Shown here one piece after another: positions 8,551 to 17,424 of a stretch of 49,825 nt of DNA. Position 1 is the stretch's first letter; every line of letters starts with the position of its first letter. The stretch lies in contig NZ_JACJLR010000024.1 of NCBI RefSeq assembly GCF_016902345.1, positions 1 to 49,825 of the forward strand, written 5' to 3'. The position numbers and the translations under genes are program-made. This DNA comes from Mediterraneibacter glycyrrhizinilyticus. GTDB lineage: Bacteria > Bacillota > Clostridia > Lachnospirales > Lachnospiraceae. A model generated the notes under the pieces. That model was given only the letters and a program-made list of their open reading frames with translations, was not told where the DNA came from and did not search any database.

Positions 8551-11502
8551 TTATTCGTCTAATGACAGGAATCCCTGCTCAAATGCACCAGGGAACTGGA
8601 ATGTTTTGTCTTTTCCCTGGAAGCTGACAACGATTCTCGAACCGTCGATTCCTTTTACTTCGCCCATTCCAAACGCCTTGTGCTTTACAATGGTTCCGGC
8701 ACGAACGCCGCTGGTATCCACTTTGATTACCTGCTTCTTCTGAACCGGAGCTGCAGGTGTAGGCGGAACATATGACGGACGGTAAGTACCACCGACTGCT
8801 GGTTTTGAACCTCCTACAATCGGTGTACGCTTTGCTCCATAGGTTGTCTTCGGCTCAGCAACCATCGGAAGATCATCCTCTTCGTCATCATCGTCATATG
8901 AATAATTGCTGATATTGGTGAATATCGGACGCACCGGAAGATCATCTTCCCTCTGAGCATCAGCTTTCATTGAGTCAGCAAGCTGACCTGCCATCGCATC
9001 ATAATCCTCACGAGAAATGACGGTGCTGTACAGACCGACGTTCTCGCCGGTATGCTTATCAATTCCGGTATAAATCAAGCTGGCATCTTCATATCTCTTG
9101 AACTTATAGACAGCGTCATTCATAAGCGCTTCATTGAATACGTTCAGAGAAACCAGAAGCTCAAAGTCCTTAACATCCAGACCGGTAACCTTCTTAAACA
9201 GATCCGGCTCCAACTGCGTAATAACATCCTGGAGACTGTACTCACGGTAGTCCGTCAAATACATGAAGACAGGAACGCGGGTAGCAAATTTGATCAGCTT
9301 CTCCTGGATCATCTTACGCTTAGACTTATATTCCTTCTCAGCCTCAGTAAGTTCTTTCTTCTCTTTTGGAGTAAGCTTTTCGCCCTCTTTCTTCGCCTTC
9401 TTTACCGCATTGGACTTATTAATAATTGTCTCAATATCAGCATTCAGACTACGGAAGCCCTCGATTCTCATCAGAGCATCCATAGCTTCATCACTTGCCA
9501 GAAGTCTTGCAAGCGTATCATTATCAACATTAACAAGCAAAGCACTCTCCCAACGCTTAGCAAGCAGCGTCGCAGAGGTACCAGCCATAGCAATATCCAG
9601 AATTTCTGCCGCATTGACCTGACGCATTGCACTTCCATCGTAAGCCAATACCGGCAGGAAGTTTATAAACTCACCCACTTTCTTCTCTGGATTGCTTTCA
9701 GCAACATTCAGTCGGCAACTATAATCGGAGATCTGTCTGAGTGCTCGATCAAGAGCAAAGTCAAATACATAGCATTCCTGCTTTATGATCTGACGCTCCC
9801 CATTATCCTTCGTGATCTCCCACGGGCTCTGCACGCGAAATGCAGCCTGGAAGTATGTTTCCGGACTGGACAGATTTCTCAGCATAAAGATTCCTGTCCA
9901 AGGTTTGATCGTAACACCGGTAGTCAGCTTACCGCAGGAAAGAGTGATGGTCTTGCTTTCAAGCGGATCTCCCATAGAACGACGTACCGGTTCCAATGCA
10001 GCAACACCGATGCCTGCCTGAGTACCTGCGCATACATTAACCTTGTAATCATGATAAAAACTGTTCTGTTTCTGTGCCAACAGATTTGCCATCGCATAAC
10101 AAGATGCAACGTTCGGCATGAACCAAAGTGTATGCGAAAGCACATTCAGTAATCTGGTATCAGAATACGGCATAGGCGGTTTCTGGGCACCCAGCTTCAG
10201 TTCATCAACAGAAGTTTCCAGATAAGATCCACGAATAAGATCCAGCCACTTCTGTACATAATCTTCAAAGACAAAGTGTGCATCCTTCCCTTTACCTTCA
10301 GCAGAGAAGAATACATTCAGATCAAATTCATCAAACTCACCCTGTTTTGCGATTCTCTGAATACTTTCAGGAATCTTGTATGTCAGCATGACCATTCTCG
10401 GAAGCGCAGCATATGGATTATTATCACCTTTCCACTCTTCCTTCGCTCTCTGTTCATCAGAGTATGTCCAGTTATAAATCTGTTCTTCGATGAACTCACC
10501 GGAATTCAATGCTCTGAAAGGCGTACCGGACAGATACAGATAATAGGTCGTTGTGATCGGCAGCCATGTTTCATCGTAAGCATTGCCGGCATCGTACTTT
10601 GCCAGATCCTCGTCGTAAGTGTCTTCATCAGATTCAAAGAGCTTCTTGGCACTATCTTTCCACGCGCCAAAATGGTATTCGTCAAATATAACCAGATCCC
10701 AGTTTGTGGTATGCACCCACTCGTTATTCGCCTTGATTCCGCCGGTCTCTTTATTTACACCAAGGAAATCCTGGAAGGAACCGAAGCACACGATTGGTCT
10801 GCTCTGATCAGCCCTCTTATACTGTTCATCATTGGACAATCCGCCAGGTGTAGTAGGCCGTGTGATAAACTGCCAACCTTCAAAATCCACATGCGTCATG
10901 AGATCTTCACGCCATGCAGTCTGAACTGCCGGCTTAAAGGTAAGGATCAGGATCCTCTTGAATCCCATCTTCTTTGCTAGTTCATATGACGCAAAGGTCT
11001 TTCCAAAACGCATCTTCGCATTCCATAGGAACTTAGGAGTACGTCCGCTATTCTCTTCGTAGGCAGACTTGAAATACTTCATAGTCATTTCTACTGCCTG
11101 TTCCTGCTCCGGACGCATGGCAAATGTCTGTGTTCTGTTCTCGACATTCTCTGTTCCTGTCTGAACTGCAGTCACAGCGGCCTTAACATCATTCAGAGAA
11201 CACTTGAACCATTCGTTACGATCTTCGCCCTCATTAAGCTGTCTATAGCCCTTCTTCTTCAGAACAGCATGAACATCATGATCGGTGAAAACGCTGCCAT
11301 CATTCTTCATCGCATTCCAATATGCCAGAATACGGTATGGTACCCCGCCTGTATGCTCAATCTCATATACGCGATCCTCGACATCACGAATCGTATATCC
11401 TACTTTGATGTAACCTTTTTGTGATTCAACGCCTATGTGTTCATATGCGTATATCTTCGGATCCGAATCTGGCCTTTGAGGAAAAAACTCCATTTCAGTC
11501 AT
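8551..11502 (-). CDS. GIY-YIG/T5orf172 nuclease-SF2 helicase fusion (restriction-type)
   Basis: 983 aa from the ATG at 11502, nine bases after GGAGG. Residues about 18-110 look like a GIY-YIG nuclease of the T5orf172/Meiotically-upregulated-113 kind (KIYAYEHIG, then GYIKVGYT and DRVYEIEHTG). A superfamily 2 helicase follows, with KMRFGKT as Walker A near 165-171, DEYH as motif II near 276-279, and SGTP as motif III. The last 50 residues (GTIVKHKAFGMGEVKGI) resemble the Tudor-like C-terminal module of PcrA/UvrD helicases. With the neighbouring methyltransferase it could form a restriction-modification pair in which this protein translocates and cuts. Confidence 0.82.
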   Translation of the reverse strand: MTEMEFFPQRPDSDPKIYAYEHIGVESQKGYIKVGYTIRDVEDRVYEIEHTGGVPYRILAYWNAMKNDGSVFTDHDVHAVLKKKGYRQLNEGEDRNEWFKCSLNDVKAAVTAVQTGTENVENRTQTFAMRPEQEQAVEMTMKYFKSAYEENSGRTPKFLWNAKMRFGKTFASYELAKKMGFKRILILTFKPAVQTAWREDLMTHVDFEGWQFITRPTTPGGLSNDEQYKRADQSRPIVCFGSFQDFLGVNKETGGIKANNEWVHTTNWDLVIFDEYHFGAWKDSAKKLFESDEDTYDEDLAKYDAGNAYDETWLPITTTYYLYLSGTPFRALNSGEFIEEQIYNWTYSDEQRAKEEWKGDNNPYAALPRMVMLTYKIPESIQRIAKQGEFDEFDLNVFFSAEGKGKDAHFVFEDYVQKWLDLIRGSYLETSVDELKLGAQKPPMPYSDTRLLNVLSHTLWFMPNVASCYAMANLLAQKQNSFYHDYKVNVCAGTQAGIGVAALEPVRRSMGDPLESKTITLSCGKLTTGVTIKPWTGIFMLRNLSSPETYFQAAFRVQSPWEITKDNGERQIIKQECYVFDFALDRALRQISDYSCRLNVAESNPEKKVGEFINFLPVLAYDGSAMRQVNAAEILDIAMAGTSATLLAKRWESALLVNVDNDTLARLLASDEAMDALMRIEGFRSLNADIETIINKSNAVKKAKKEGEKLTPKEKKELTEAEKEYKSKRKMIQEKLIKFATRVPVFMYLTDYREYSLQDVITQLEPDLFKKVTGLDVKDFELLVSLNVFNEALMNDAVYKFKRYEDASLIYTGIDKHTGENVGLYSTVISREDYDAMAGQLADSMKADAQREDDLPVRPIFTNISNYSYDDDDEEDDLPMVAEPKTTYGAKRTPIVGGSKPAVGGTYRPSYVPPTPAAPVQKKQVIKVDTSGVRAGTIVKHKAFGMGEVKGIDGSRIVVSFQGKDKTFQFPGAFEQGFLSLDE

Positions 11503-11535
11503 GTTCAATTACCTCCATCAATATACCTTGCATAT

Positions 11536-11922
11536 TTATAGTTGGTTTTCGATTGCAAGAATATATTCTTCTATTTTTCCACGGATAATTTGTTGGTTGA
11601 CAACCTGCCCCAACCCATGATCCATTAAATCCTTCCCGGTGAATGTTCCATCTGGAAAGACTTTATCAAGCTCTACTTCAATGAAACTTTTTTCCTCCCC
11701 ACGGGGAACACCATACTTTATATCTATCTCATTTGCTGGAATTCCAGTTTTTATAACATGCCCTTTGTACTTCACTTCCGAAAACGGTTTTGCGACATAA
11801 ATGTATACCTCATCTCCAACCGTAAGTGCTCGATTTCTCTTAAAAAAGGCGGTCTTTTCGCTTTTGAAATGTTCAACTATGTTGAAATTCTTTACATTGC
11901 AAGGAATCATCCACTTAGTCAT
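11536..11922 (-). CDS. stand-alone EVE/PUA-like domain protein
   Basis: 128 aa. MTKWMIPCNVKNFNIVEHF, then LTVGDEVYIYVAKPFSEVKY, follows the layout of EVE domains: an opening tryptophan strand, then a GD-x-(V/I)-x-(I/L/F)-Y strand. EVE proteins bind modified bases such as 5-methylcytosine or its derivatives and are often paired with restriction genes. The ATG at 11922 lies 8 nt after the methyltransferase stop. An in-frame GTG at 11934 is possible but overlaps. A reading role for the adjacent methylase/helicase or for McrBC is inferred from position. Confidence 0.66.
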   Translation of the reverse strand: MTKWMIPCNVKNFNIVEHFKSEKTAFFKRNRALTVGDEVYIYVAKPFSEVKYKGHVIKTGIPANEIDIKYGVPRGEEKSFIEVELDKVFPDGTFTGKDLMDHGLGQVVNQQIIRGKIEEYILAIENQL

Positions 11923-11930
11923 AACGCACC

Positions 11931-13481
11931 TCACTCCATTTCCTTAATTGTTGCTTCGATAAATTCAATTTCTTCATCTGTCAGTTTATATTTTTTGTAG
12001 AGTTCTTCGTCTGTCCACCCTTTATTAAAATCCTGTACCGGTACAAATCTATAGGTTTTAGAAGTAGCATCCTGACTTGCCTTCGCAAGGCTGTGGCAGA
12101 AACGGGCAAACCTTGTCTGAAGATACTCCGATAGATTTATAGCCTGCTGTTCCGATAAATCCATGTCAGCACCAATAACTATATAAGACTCTGTGCATAT
12201 TTCCTTTTTCCCCAAAAAAGTGTTCAGATTATCATCATTTAGTTCCGTTCCAATATTATTGGCACGCGAAGTAAATACTTTCCATTTACCAATCCACTCT
12301 TGGTGGTTGGGAATATTATTGAATTCAACGTAACCTATGGTTTTACCCTTTCCATAACATGGTATTGGATAGTCCATACCTGTAGGCTTTGACTTAAAAC
12401 CAGAAGATTTTGCAAAGTCCGTACTTAATCCAAAAGGCTTTCTTGAAGATACATGCTTTGCCATAACATTATCTCCACACGCCATCATCACCTTCTCCAA
12501 TATTGAAAGCGATTTCCCATAACGCAAGAAAATGTCCAAATCTCCGTATTTCAAACTTCGCATCATGCTATCGGTCTTATCTTGATCATGTGTTACAACA
12601 TTAACCAGTTTAGTTCTATTATCATAATCTTTGTCCCATAAGAAATAGCACACGCCACCACGAATATTTACTCCTGGGAAGCAATCATCCGTATTCGGGA
12701 AATCGTGTAATTCCTTAATATGTTCATCCGTTAGCATTCTGTCACGAAAATCATCTAATCCTTTACCTCCTGCATACCACCTTGCAGGAACTATCATTGT
12801 CAAATATCTCGGATTCATTTTCTTAGCTTGCTCAACAAAATAGTGATATATAGGTTTTGCGCTTGCCTGAGCTCCACCATCAGACAATTGATAGGGCGGA
12901 TTTCCAATGATAACATCAAATTTCATATTAAAAATATCCTCCGGCTTTGTTGTATGAATCAGCTCGTAAGCATGGGTTTCAAGGTCATCGCCTCGTTTTT
13001 CTTTTCCATATTCAGACTCTGCCGCATTACAGAAAACACATTTCCCATTAACAAATCTATGTTGTACGATTTTATATCGCACATTCCCCTGAGGCTTATC
13101 ATCAGGGAATCTTGTAACAGAATACGTGCCTGTAGGGAATTTGGAGCAGTATAAGCTTCTACGTGACAAATGAGCTGTCAATTCAGTTATTGCAATACCA
13201 AATAGCTGTTTTTGGAATATATGATCCGTCCGTTCTTGAAGATCAGGATATTGGTTCTCCAAACCTTTTAACAGTCTTTTGGCGATTTCACGCAGAAAAA
13301 CACCGCTTTTGCATGCAGGATCCAAAAATGTTGTATTCGGATCGGAAAACAGCTCTTGAGGAAGCATGTCTAACACCTGATTAGCAACCTCTGGTGGCGT
13401 GAAAACCTCATCATTTGACAGATTGGCTATACACGACAGCACGTCCGGATTGTACATTGTGTTATAGAGATTATTCGCCAT
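11931..13481 (-). CDS. N6-adenine-type DNA methyltransferase (Eco57I-like, NPPY)
   Basis: 516 aa from the ATG at 13481, ten bases after AGGAGG. The order is that of gamma-class enzymes: EVFTPPEVANQVLDML (motif X region), FLDPACKSGVFL (motif I, SAM binding), then DVIIGNPPYQ (motif IV catalytic). The rest, from about residue 290, has no catalytic motif and should be the target recognition domain. Gene overlap by 11 nt with the upstream methylase-like gene implies the two are made together. It would protect host DNA at the site attacked by the helicase-nuclease downstream. An adenine target is family-based inference; N4-cytosine is possible. Confidence 0.88.
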   Translation of the reverse strand: MANNLYNTMYNPDVLSCIANLSNDEVFTPPEVANQVLDMLPQELFSDPNTTFLDPACKSGVFLREIAKRLLKGLENQYPDLQERTDHIFQKQLFGIAITELTAHLSRRSLYCSKFPTGTYSVTRFPDDKPQGNVRYKIVQHRFVNGKCVFCNAAESEYGKEKRGDDLETHAYELIHTTKPEDIFNMKFDVIIGNPPYQLSDGGAQASAKPIYHYFVEQAKKMNPRYLTMIVPARWYAGGKGLDDFRDRMLTDEHIKELHDFPNTDDCFPGVNIRGGVCYFLWDKDYDNRTKLVNVVTHDQDKTDSMMRSLKYGDLDIFLRYGKSLSILEKVMMACGDNVMAKHVSSRKPFGLSTDFAKSSGFKSKPTGMDYPIPCYGKGKTIGYVEFNNIPNHQEWIGKWKVFTSRANNIGTELNDDNLNTFLGKKEICTESYIVIGADMDLSEQQAINLSEYLQTRFARFCHSLAKASQDATSKTYRFVPVQDFNKGWTDEELYKKYKLTDEEIEFIEATIKEME

Positions 13482-14193
13482 GATCTTGAATCCTCCTATA
13501 GTCCGCGACATAGGAGGTTAAGAATTCTCCTTCGTCACTCGGTTTCTCTTCCAGCATGGAAAGCAGACTCATCTGTCCTTCCGGCTCGGTCTTCTTTTTC
13601 TTCTTTTTGGCCTTAGGTTCATATTCTCCAGCCAGCAGTTTATCGAAGCGGTAATCCTTCCGCTGCATCTTATTTCCCATGACGAAAGCCCACTCAGAAA
13701 AAACTATTGGTTCCTCTGTATCGTTTCCTTCGTCATCCACCACCTTCAGGCTCAACGCATTACCACAGACAATGTTACGGCTGAGGATAAACCTTACAGC
13801 CTCTCTGCAGTCTTCACTGACTTCCTTTTTGCAGATAGCTTCGTACTCTTTGTTCCAAATGTCATATAGGCGTTCCCTACAAGCAATCACATTGTCCATC
13901 ATAAGATCCACGCCATATATGCTTGCCACTGCAATCACCGACTGTTTTTCGAATTCCATCGGCAGTGGTTTCTTTTTCTTTGGTGGAATTGCTCTTTTCT
14001 TGGCTGCCTCCAACTTCCTGCGAAGGATTTCAGCAACAAAATTGCCATCACCGCAGGCCGGCTCCAAGAAACGGCTATCCACTCTCTCCGTCTCCTGTTT
14101 CACCAAATCCAGCATGGCATTGACTTCACGGTCGGCTGTAAACACCTCACCGTGATCAGCGACACGCTGTTTGGACTTGACTTGCCTTGTCAT
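13471..14193 (-). CDS. methyltransferase-like protein with motif I but no NPPY
   Basis: 240 aa. HGEVFTADREVNAML and RFLEPACGDGNFVAEIL are a clear SAM-binding motif I of the same class as the neighbour. No (N/D/S)PP(Y/F) catalytic motif follows; the region where it should stand reads FVMGNKMQRKDYRF. Low-complexity lysine tracts (KKKKKKTEPEG) precede the C-terminus. It is therefore probably not an active methylase alone. It may be a SAM-binding or specificity partner of the full enzyme, with which it overlaps, or a decayed duplicate. AGGAGG sits 5 nt before the ATG. Confidence 0.72.
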   Translation of the reverse strand: MTRQVKSKQRVADHGEVFTADREVNAMLDLVKQETERVDSRFLEPACGDGNFVAEILRRKLEAAKKRAIPPKKKKPLPMEFEKQSVIAVASIYGVDLMMDNVIACRERLYDIWNKEYEAICKKEVSEDCREAVRFILSRNIVCGNALSLKVVDDEGNDTEEPIVFSEWAFVMGNKMQRKDYRFDKLLAGEYEPKAKKKKKKTEPEGQMSLLSMLEEKPSDEGEFLTSYVADYRRIQDHGE

Positions 14194-14243
14194 ACAATCC
14201 TCCTGAATCTATGTTATCAAAACTGTTGTCCCATATTACGGAC

Positions 14244-16559
14244 TCAGTCCTTTTCGTGTGTCATCATTCGATAATGTTGGCTCTGTTCCAGCTTTTCAAA
14301 GATCTTCTTCATCACCTTACGGTACTGTTCCGGATCCACTGCTTCCTGTACAAGGTTGAATCCATCGATAAAGCTGCATTCATTATCAATGTAAGAAAGC
14401 ATGGAGCTTGCCAGATGATAGTCCGTATCATCAATCGTTCCATCGGCCCTCTTCTTGATGAACTCACTCTTATTTTTCTTCAGGATAATATCCCGGATAT
14501 TGCTTCCCTGATAACCGCAGAGCTCCAGGAAATAATATTGAAGGATCCTGCGGATAACATTCAGCAGCGGAATTGAAGAGGTCAGTTCCTGATACTCCGT
14601 CCAAAGTGCCGTGTAGGCATTCTGAACCGGATTCACATTCCTGTCATCCTCCGAAAGTTCCTTCGCCTTCTCAATGCATGGCGTGATGGAAGAATGATTA
14701 TCCGTCTTCCTTACCATGTAAAATGTAACGCAGTCGTAGTATTCCACCATGTTGTACGTGACCTCACGGTGGAAGTACGCATTGTGCGTCATAATAAATA
14801 TCTGCTTGATATAAGAACCGGTAATATCCGGATGCAGCACTTCAATATTGTTGTGGCACACGCTTATCATTTCCCTGACCATAGAGCTCACAATGAACAG
14901 AGTGCCGCTGTCCATGCTGGTAACCGGATCATCGATTACGACGATCTTATCTCTTCTGTCCATTACATCTGTAACTTCACCGGTCGAAGTAAAGATAGCC
15001 GCATCTGCAGCTCCACTGCCCTTAACCAGATGATAGAAGTACAGGAACGCAATAAAGTTCCTTTCGCCTTCACTCAGACGCTTGACTGGCTTATTGCCAT
15101 CTCGAACCACTTCATAACGGTTCTTGACACCCGGTTTCTTGCGAAGGGAGAAGCCCTGGAAGCCGGAGTCCTTCAGCATGGCATTCATGCTCTCAAATGC
15201 TTCATCCGTATTGACGGTATTACCGCTCTCTTTCTTTATCTCCGCCTCCTTATCCAGATAGTTCTGACGGAGTGTGCCCTTTTCTTTTTCGATTTCCTTG
15301 ATCTCTGCTTCTATTGCAGCGTCCTTTGCCTTGTAATCTGCAATCTCATCTTTGACCAGAAATGCCAGATGCTCCCACAGCATTTTGTCGCATTTGATCT
15401 TGGTCTCTTTCTTTTTGTTGAAAGCCTTATTATTCGTTTTGATAAGGGCGTTGATTTCATCAACAATAATATCAATCTCGGCAACTAAGGTATCTATATC
15501 CTGCAGTTCTACCTTCTCTGCCGGCTTGTCAACCTTCTTCTGGATCAACTGAAGGTTACTCTGAATAATGGTTTTCAGGCGCTCCAGTTTTTCCTTATAG
15601 ACAGTAAAATCTGCACGCGGAAAATCACTGGATGTGTTTTCATCCAGTATTCTGAGCATTTCTTCCGTCATGCTGGTATATGCAGATTGGAACGCAGCCA
15701 CAGCATTTACACTGTCCTGATATTCTTCATCGAAGCAGGCTTTCAGTTCCTGCTCGAAATGCTGGTGGTCCAGCGGATTATGACAGAAAGGACATATCCC
15801 GTCTGCCTTCTTTAAGTATTTCGTATGACCTTCTTTGACCCAGTCTGTATTTCCAAGCTTCTCCATCACTCTGGCAAACTGAGTATCGCTTGTACTTACG
15901 ATAGGCTGGCCAAGATAGGAGGCTCCGGAAAGGTCATATTTTCCGGGATACTCATTTGATTTCTTCAGTGACGGATAAGTCTGCGCGCTCTTTCCATATG
16001 CAACCTCATAGAGCTCCATGATTTCATCTTCTTTGTGCTCTACCGGCTGTTTTTTCTCGACCTCCGGGCAGAAGGTCTTTGCGATCTTCTTTCCGTTCAT
16101 CGCCAGATCAAACTTCTTCCTGATGGAATCCGTCAGTCGCATCATCCTTGTCTGACTATCACTTTTAAGACCTTCCCTTGCTTCTTTCTTTTGATCTATT
16201 GCCTCATTCTTCTTACCCAGATCGCCCAGCAGCTTATCTTTATCCTTTGCAAGCTGATCCAGTTTCTTCTGTGTTTCTATATTGACCTTGTTCAGCGTAA
16301 ATACTCCGGCAAGGTCATCAAAATTAGAAAAATGATCACTGATGAACTGCTGATCATAAACCAGCACGTTGTAGTCGTCCACAGTCTGCCCGGATCTCCA
16401 TGTGAGTCCGGTATTTGCCTGGATCATTTCTGATATTGTTGATTTACCCGCACCGTTTCTTCCAAAGAAAAAGTTTATAAACGTAGGCTCAAACTCTTCA
16501 TGATCATAAGAGCGGCCTTCGATTACCACCTTTTCTATCGCTGATTTTCTCTTCTCCAT
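14244..16559 (-). CDS. AAA_13 family ATPase, RloC/PrrC-like
   Basis: 771 aa from the ATG at 16559, after AAGGAAGG. ABC-type ATPase motifs are complete: Walker A GRNGAGKST near residues 33-41, signature LSEGER, and Walker B VVIDDPVTSMD. Between them lies a long coiled-coil insert with CPFC near 256-259, like the zinc hook of Rad50 and of the anticodon nuclease RloC. After Walker B comes MTHNAYFHREV and about 200 residues that in RloC/PrrC hold the tRNA-cutting domain. I could not confirm that nuclease's Arg-Glu-His triad by eye. A damage- or restriction-triggered translation-arrest role is a family-based inference. Confidence 0.75.
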   Translation of the reverse strand: MEKRKSAIEKVVIEGRSYDHEEFEPTFINFFFGRNGAGKSTISEMIQANTGLTWRSGQTVDDYNVLVYDQQFISDHFSNFDDLAGVFTLNKVNIETQKKLDQLAKDKDKLLGDLGKKNEAIDQKKEAREGLKSDSQTRMMRLTDSIRKKFDLAMNGKKIAKTFCPEVEKKQPVEHKEDEIMELYEVAYGKSAQTYPSLKKSNEYPGKYDLSGASYLGQPIVSTSDTQFARVMEKLGNTDWVKEGHTKYLKKADGICPFCHNPLDHQHFEQELKACFDEEYQDSVNAVAAFQSAYTSMTEEMLRILDENTSSDFPRADFTVYKEKLERLKTIIQSNLQLIQKKVDKPAEKVELQDIDTLVAEIDIIVDEINALIKTNNKAFNKKKETKIKCDKMLWEHLAFLVKDEIADYKAKDAAIEAEIKEIEKEKGTLRQNYLDKEAEIKKESGNTVNTDEAFESMNAMLKDSGFQGFSLRKKPGVKNRYEVVRDGNKPVKRLSEGERNFIAFLYFYHLVKGSGAADAAIFTSTGEVTDVMDRRDKIVVIDDPVTSMDSGTLFIVSSMVREMISVCHNNIEVLHPDITGSYIKQIFIMTHNAYFHREVTYNMVEYYDCVTFYMVRKTDNHSSITPCIEKAKELSEDDRNVNPVQNAYTALWTEYQELTSSIPLLNVIRRILQYYFLELCGYQGSNIRDIILKKNKSEFIKKRADGTIDDTDYHLASSMLSYIDNECSFIDGFNLVQEAVDPEQYRKVMKKIFEKLEQSQHYRMMTHEKD

Positions 16560-16575
16560 ATAACCGCTTCCTTCC

Positions 16576-16788
16576 TTAGCCTTCGTTTTCGTCATTCATC
16601 TTTCCGGATTTCAGCCATTCATCGACTTCACTGATTCTGAATTTATAGCGTTTGCCGGCACGATAATAAGGAATCTTTCCACTCTTGATCCAGTTCCGCA
16701 CGGTATCGGTGCTGACACTGAGGTGATCCGCTATATCTTCAAGGTTTACCCATTTTTCGACTTCCATTGCTTCGTATTCCCTGCTCAT
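16576..16788 (-). CDS. excisionase-type MerR/HTH_17 DNA-binding protein
   Basis: 70 aa. EDIADHLSVSTDTVRNWIKSGK, then IPYYRAGKRYKF and EVDEWL, is the standard winged helix of Xis/HTH_17 proteins. GGAGG precedes the ATG closely. Such proteins act as recombination directionality factors or as small regulators within restriction operons. Being third in the defence operon and only 12-16 nt from both neighbours, it more likely regulates this operon than excises the element. Confidence 0.82.
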   Translation of the reverse strand: MSREYEAMEVEKWVNLEDIADHLSVSTDTVRNWIKSGKIPYYRAGKRYKFRISEVDEWLKSGKMNDENEG

Positions 16789-16800
16789 GTCTTCCTCCGC

Positions 16801-17415
16801 TTAAAGCATATCCATAATCTCAATAAGTTTCTTTTCTTGTATCAGTTGTGGTAAATTCACCCTTTTGATTGCCCAGTGAACACTGTCCAATTCGTTGTTC
16901 TCCGGAGCCCGAAGCAACTGCAGCTCGCTCTCCAGAGCATTCAATTTTTCCTGCCGTATCACATGCGATATAGATGCTGTAACAATGATCGTATCGCTCT
17001 TCTGCCGGATGTCCACAATATATCCATACCCTGCGCACTGATCCGGAGTCGTATGATTACCGAACCGGTTTCTGATAACAAACAATGACGGCAGTCTCTT
17101 GATTTCTTCTGCTGCTGCCAGTCCCGGAAGAGCATATATTTTACGAACTTCCTCAGCTGTAAAGGCGTTCAGTGACTGGTGTCTCGGTATCGCAACCAAG
17201 CTGTCCATCTGCTCTTGATCAATAACAAACAGATTGTAATACTCATGATTCGGATTGGCAGGTCGTATGATCTGAGGCATACCGCCCATCGTAATATGGT
17301 TGATCTGCTGCCCTATGTATCCGATTTGAGTGTTTCCACTACCGGTCTGCTGGAACGTAGGACTTCCCTGCACTTGCAGACCGGTCGGAGTCTGTACTTG
17401 TAATTCATCACTCAT
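16801..17415 (-). CDS. unknown protein with N-terminal amyloid-like NTQIGYI motif
   Basis: 204 aa, no recognised domain. Residues 1-45 are low complexity and Q/T/G-rich with LQVQ and LQVQG, then GNTQIGYIGQQI (residues 27-38). That motif nearly repeats the C-terminal one of the upstream gene product. Bacterial amyloid signalling sequences and RHIM-like cores share Q-(I/V)-G flanked by Asn/Gly. In those systems the two matching motifs sit at the N-terminus of the receptor and the C-terminus of the effector, or the reverse. The folded body (residues about 55-204) is mixed alpha/beta without catalytic motifs I can name. The start is 9 nt after the upstream stop, with GAGGA. Confidence 0.7.
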   Translation of the reverse strand: MSDELQVQTPTGLQVQGSPTFQQTGSGNTQIGYIGQQINHITMGGMPQIIRPANPNHEYYNLFVIDQEQMDSLVAIPRHQSLNAFTAEEVRKIYALPGLAAAEEIKRLPSLFVIRNRFGNHTTPDQCAGYGYIVDIRQKSDTIIVTASISHVIRQEKLNALESELQLLRAPENNELDSVHWAIKRVNLPQLIQEKKLIEIMDML

Positions 17416-17424
17416 TCAGTATCC

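Noticed and set aside
9052..10152. 366-aa open frame on the + strand within the helicase gene
   Set aside because: It lies antisense to a well-supported 983-aa gene, has no ribosome binding site and its translation is low-quality (many I, L, C, H without domain text).
14244..16595. Naming the ATPase an anticodon nuclease outright
   Set aside because: The ATPase and CPFC parts fit RloC, but I could not see the catalytic triad with confidence.
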